Source: Anaerolineales bacterium UBA7227 (GTDB lineage: Bacteria > Chloroflexota > Anaerolineae > Anaerolineales > Villigracilaceae). Taken from it: a stretch of 7,198 bases of DNA. The notes under the pieces are model-generated. The model ran no database searches and was not told the origin of the DNA. It saw only the letters and a list, made by a program, of their open reading frames with translations. A program made the translations under genes and the position numbers. The DNA is taken from the NCBI GenBank assembly GCA_002473085.1, contig DKTP01000137.1, forward strand, positions 213 through 7,410. The letters are read 5' to 3'. Positions within the stretch are counted from its first letter, which is position 1. The number at the start of each line of letters is the position of its first letter. Below are positions 6,911-7,198 of this stretch, piece after piece.

Positions 6911-7198
6911 TTATTCGTCGCAGGCGGCGATCAGGCGTTCCGCGTATTCCACCAAATATTTCTCTCCCATCCGCTCGAAACAGATTTTCGCCTGAAGAGC
7001 GTAAGGCCTGGCATCCTTCTTCTGTTCTAATTCGATCAGAGTACGCGCATAGTAATAATAGTCGCGCCCTTCGCTGAATAAATCTCCAATTAAGCGATGA
7101 AGGGCAACGGTGTTTTCAAAAGCCGCTTTTGCTTTGTCGAAATCGCCGCGTCGCAACTCCATGAGACACAACTCCAAAAGCACGTTGGCTTCGCCCAA
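6911..7198 (-). CDS. TPR-repeat protein, C-terminal 95 residues (partial)
   Basis: The frame is open to the window edge and ends at TAA 6913-6911; the first visible codon (TTG) is probably internal, so the gene continues beyond 7198. The product consists of helical repeats of the tetratricopeptide kind: LLELCLMELRRGDFDKAKAAFENTVALHRLIGD and YYYYARTLIELEQKKDARPYALQAKICFERMGEKYLVEYAERLI, with the usual small, aromatic and hydrophobic spacing and the '..iGd' unit ends typical of the TPR_12/MalT-like class. Such repeats form the C-terminal part of large ATPase-type regulators (SARP/MalT/AfsR), adenylate cyclases and CHAT proteins in filamentous and Chloroflexota-type bacteria; which of these is present cannot be told from this fragment. 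The gene is AT-richer than its neighbours, which may indicate a different history. Confidence 0.8.
   Translation of the reverse strand: MGEANVLLELCLMELRRGDFDKAKAAFENTVALHRLIGDLFSEGRDYYYYARTLIELEQKKDARPYALQAKICFERMGEKYLVEYAERLIAACDE

Overview
The window comes from a GC-rich bacterium. The genes are mostly GC-rich at third codon positions, while the segment after about 6,905 and the short spacers are visibly AT-richer. The gene styles (an Anaerolineae-like heterodimeric ABC exporter pair, a free-standing four-helix-bundle/23S-IVP gene, a TPR-rich protein), mixed use of Shine-Dalgarno and apparently leaderless starts, and short degenerate heptad repeats in the spacers all fit a Chloroflexota (Anaerolineae-type) genome. 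That assignment is inferred from style and is not proven by any marker gene here.

Layout. Positions 1-210 hold the 3' end of an unidentified + strand gene. It converges, with a 6-nt gap, on a minus-strand class IV PLP aminotransferase (217-1038). A 64-bp divergent intergenic region (1039-1102) with a perfect 12-bp palindrome, containing TATACT on both strands, separates that gene from a + strand MATE-family efflux protein (1103-2494). A leader region follows (2495-2802): a strong-looking promoter, a 27-codon ORF with a good ribosome binding site, and a textbook Rho-independent terminator lying BEFORE the next structural gene. Then come two half-size ABC exporters (2803-4644 and 4989-6824) with a small truncated four-helix-bundle gene (4690-4944) lodged between them. 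A perfect 13-bp bidirectional terminator (6869-6904) closes the operon, and the 3' part of a TPR gene (6911-7198, minus strand) enters from the far side.

How the genes work together. The ABC proteins have complementary defects: the first has Asp for the catalytic Glu but an intact LSGGQ, and the second has the catalytic Glu but LSVGQ. This is the signature of an obligate heterodimeric exporter of the BmrCD/LmrCD/TM287-288 type, with one competent and one degenerate ATP site. The preceding leader ORF plus terminator resembles the transcription-attenuation arrangement known upstream of Bacillus subtilis bmrCD (leader peptide BmrB), so drug-induced readthrough is a reasonable hypothesis. With the MATE gene just upstream, the window looks like an efflux/self-protection neighbourhood.

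The most unusual structural signal is a set of four degenerate arrays with a 7-bp period. They sit at 2771-2805, 4621-4669, 4928-4962 and 6828-6869, that is, at every junction of the ABC operon. The two around the four-helix-bundle gene are inverted copies of one another. They supply the last residues and stop codons of both the upstream ABC gene and the small gene, whose C-terminal helix appears to have been lost at the array.
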